From the NCBI GenBank assembly GCA_016212095.1, contig JACRHH010000004.1, forward strand, positions 60,389 through 124,388: DNA of 64,000 nt, given 5' to 3'. A program made the translations under genes and the position numbers. The DNA is from Nitrospirota bacterium. Lineage in GTDB: Bacteria; Nitrospirota; Thermodesulfovibrionia; SZUA-242. The notes below the pieces were generated by a model. It was not told the origin of the DNA and searched no databases. It saw nothing but the letters and a program-made list of their open reading frames with translations. Below, piece by piece: positions 63,483-64,000 of this stretch (position 1 is the stretch's first letter; each line of letters begins with the position of its first letter).

Positions 63483-63808
63483 TGACTTAGTTTCGCGCTG
63501 GCAAGACGATTAAGACTCACTCCGGCTTCAGCAGCCTGTATTGCCAGTTGACGGTGAACGTCCGGAGGAACGCGCACCATGAACTTGCCGCTAAAATGCT
63601 TGGTGGCGATTGGTTCCGGAACAGATTCTTCATGGCCTTGCATTTCGGCAATAACTTCTCCCACAAGCTTGCGAATTCCTTTTAATGCTGCCTCATGAGT
63701 ACTCGCAAGCCAGCTTAAGCTCGGAAACTCTGCACAGAGTCCCACATATTCGGCATCATCCTCTGACCATGTGACACGATAAGTGTATTTGTCATTTTTC
63801 TGTGCCAT
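63479..63808 (-). CDS. HicB family antitoxin, orphaned by IS insertion
   Basis: The 109-residue protein has the HicB fold (YRVTWSEDDAEYVGLCAEFPSLSWLASTHEAALKGIRKLVGEVI) and a C-terminal ribbon-helix-helix-like segment (FSGKFMVRVPPDVHRQLAIQAAEAGVSLNRLASAKL). ATG 63808 follows GGAGG. The upstream hicA is truncated to its last residues by an IS3-family element, so this antitoxin has lost its toxin. It converges with gspE with overlapping stop codons. Confidence 0.85.
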   Translation of the reverse strand: MAQKNDKYTYRVTWSEDDAEYVGLCAEFPSLSWLASTHEAALKGIRKLVGEVIAEMQGHEESVPEPIATKHFSGKFMVRVPPDVHRQLAIQAAEAGVSLNRLASAKLSH

Positions 63809-63860
63809 CTTCGACCTCCAAACGTTCAATTGCCTTGAGCACCTGTCTGACTTGATAGGT
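63792..63860 (-). pseudogene. C-terminal remnant of hicA toxin
   Basis: The minus strand ends YQVRQVLKAIERLEVEDGTEK and stops at 63792-63794, inside the start of hicB. YQVRQxLKxIE is the typical C terminus of a class of HicA toxins (usually preceded by GKAKP). The rest is missing at the IS boundary near 63860. The remnant is not a functional toxin. Confidence 0.7.
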
Positions 63861-64000
63861 GAGCTTCCCCCGGTTTTTCGTCTTCCAAGGTCTTTCGATC
63901 ATGCTACCATTCTTTCCTGATTTTGCGTCATGAGCCAGTTTTCCATGAACCGGGCTGGCGACTTGTAGCCAAGTGTGGAATGGAGTCGTTTGCGGTTGTA
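63860..64000 (-). mobile_element. IS3-family insertion sequence, left part visible
   Basis: The boundary is placed at TGAGCTTCCCCCGG (63860 onward), which has the TGA...CCCC form of an IS3-family terminal repeat. It lies about 40 bases beyond the transposase stop. The element continues past the window's right edge, so the opposite end and target duplication cannot be seen. Confidence 0.75.
63899..64000 (-). CDS. IS3-family transposase OrfB, C-terminal part
   Basis: The last 33 codons on the minus strand read YNRKRLHSTLGYKSPARF and continue to TGA 63899-63901. YNxxRxHSxLGYxSPxxF is the C-terminal signature of the DDE integrase-core transposase of IS3-family elements. The gene begins beyond the right edge of the window. 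Confidence 0.92.
   Translation of the reverse strand, partial: YNRKRLHSTLGYKSPARFMENWLMTQNQERMVA

Overview
The window looks like chromosomal DNA of a GC-rich, Gram-negative deltaproteobacterium (Desulfobacterota in the broad sense, Geobacter/Desulfuromonas-like). The evidence is the gene order def-fmt-DUF116-rsmB-PASTA-rpe, type II secretion genes gspC-D-E, several outer-membrane or lipoprotein genes, a short Desulfovibrio-type rubredoxin, BioW-type biotin synthesis and many c-di-GMP/cAMP signalling proteins. The lineage is inferred from gene content; no rRNA or tRNA gene was seen.

Layout. 1-1.5 kb: succinate dehydrogenase sdhB-C-D (minus strand, no sdhA in view). 1.5-4.7 kb: an accessory patch of toxin-antitoxin modules and their remains: Phd with an internally deleted RelE/ParE toxin, HicB-HicA plus a stray 32-bp copy of the hicB/hicA junction, an HNH-endonuclease coiled-coil protein, a decayed HEPN gene, and an AT-rich VapBC pair. 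4.7-11.7 kb (minus): two TPR proteins, rpe, a PASTA protein, rsmB, DUF116, fmt, def. 11.9-13.6 kb: phosphate permease and DUF47 protein, convergent. 13.7-18.9 kb: birA-coaX, an ASKHA/RACo-like protein, a single-domain response regulator, pgeF, a CBS protein and tsaE. 18.9-29.4 kb (plus): CHASE2 adenylate cyclase, SH3 protein, M48 protease, outer-membrane barrel, a hairpin-rich leader with a 39-codon ORF, then a 1,019-residue Gly-rich exported protein, an Ig-like exported protein and a zinc-protease lipoprotein. 29.4-36 kb: a GAF-PAS-GGDEF-EAL protein, acs, and a two-domain APS kinase whose ATP-sulfurylase half has lost its signature residues. 36-42.6 kb (minus): lipoprotein, biotin genes (bioB, bioW, bioF, SDR) with a lipid kinase, and a DUF4258/YgiT toxin-antitoxin-like pair directly upstream. 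42.6-47 kb (minus): cyclophilin, hemG, hemE, an AhbD-like radical SAM protein. 47-54.7 kb: mutS, TPR lipoprotein, a GGDDF/HDOD signalling operon, a FolD paralogue that looks monofunctional, rubredoxin, DUF465. 54.8-63.5 kb (plus): ilvD, ilvB, ilvH, gspC, gspD, gspE. 63.5-64 kb (minus): hicB left behind after an IS3-family element cut off most of hicA; the element runs off the right edge.

Most of the window is housekeeping. The less ordinary parts are the toxin-antitoxin graveyard, the 22.4-29.4 kb export locus, the two enzymes with altered catalytic residues (Sat-CysC and FolD-like), and a set of GGGGCG-type palindromic hairpins at operon ends.
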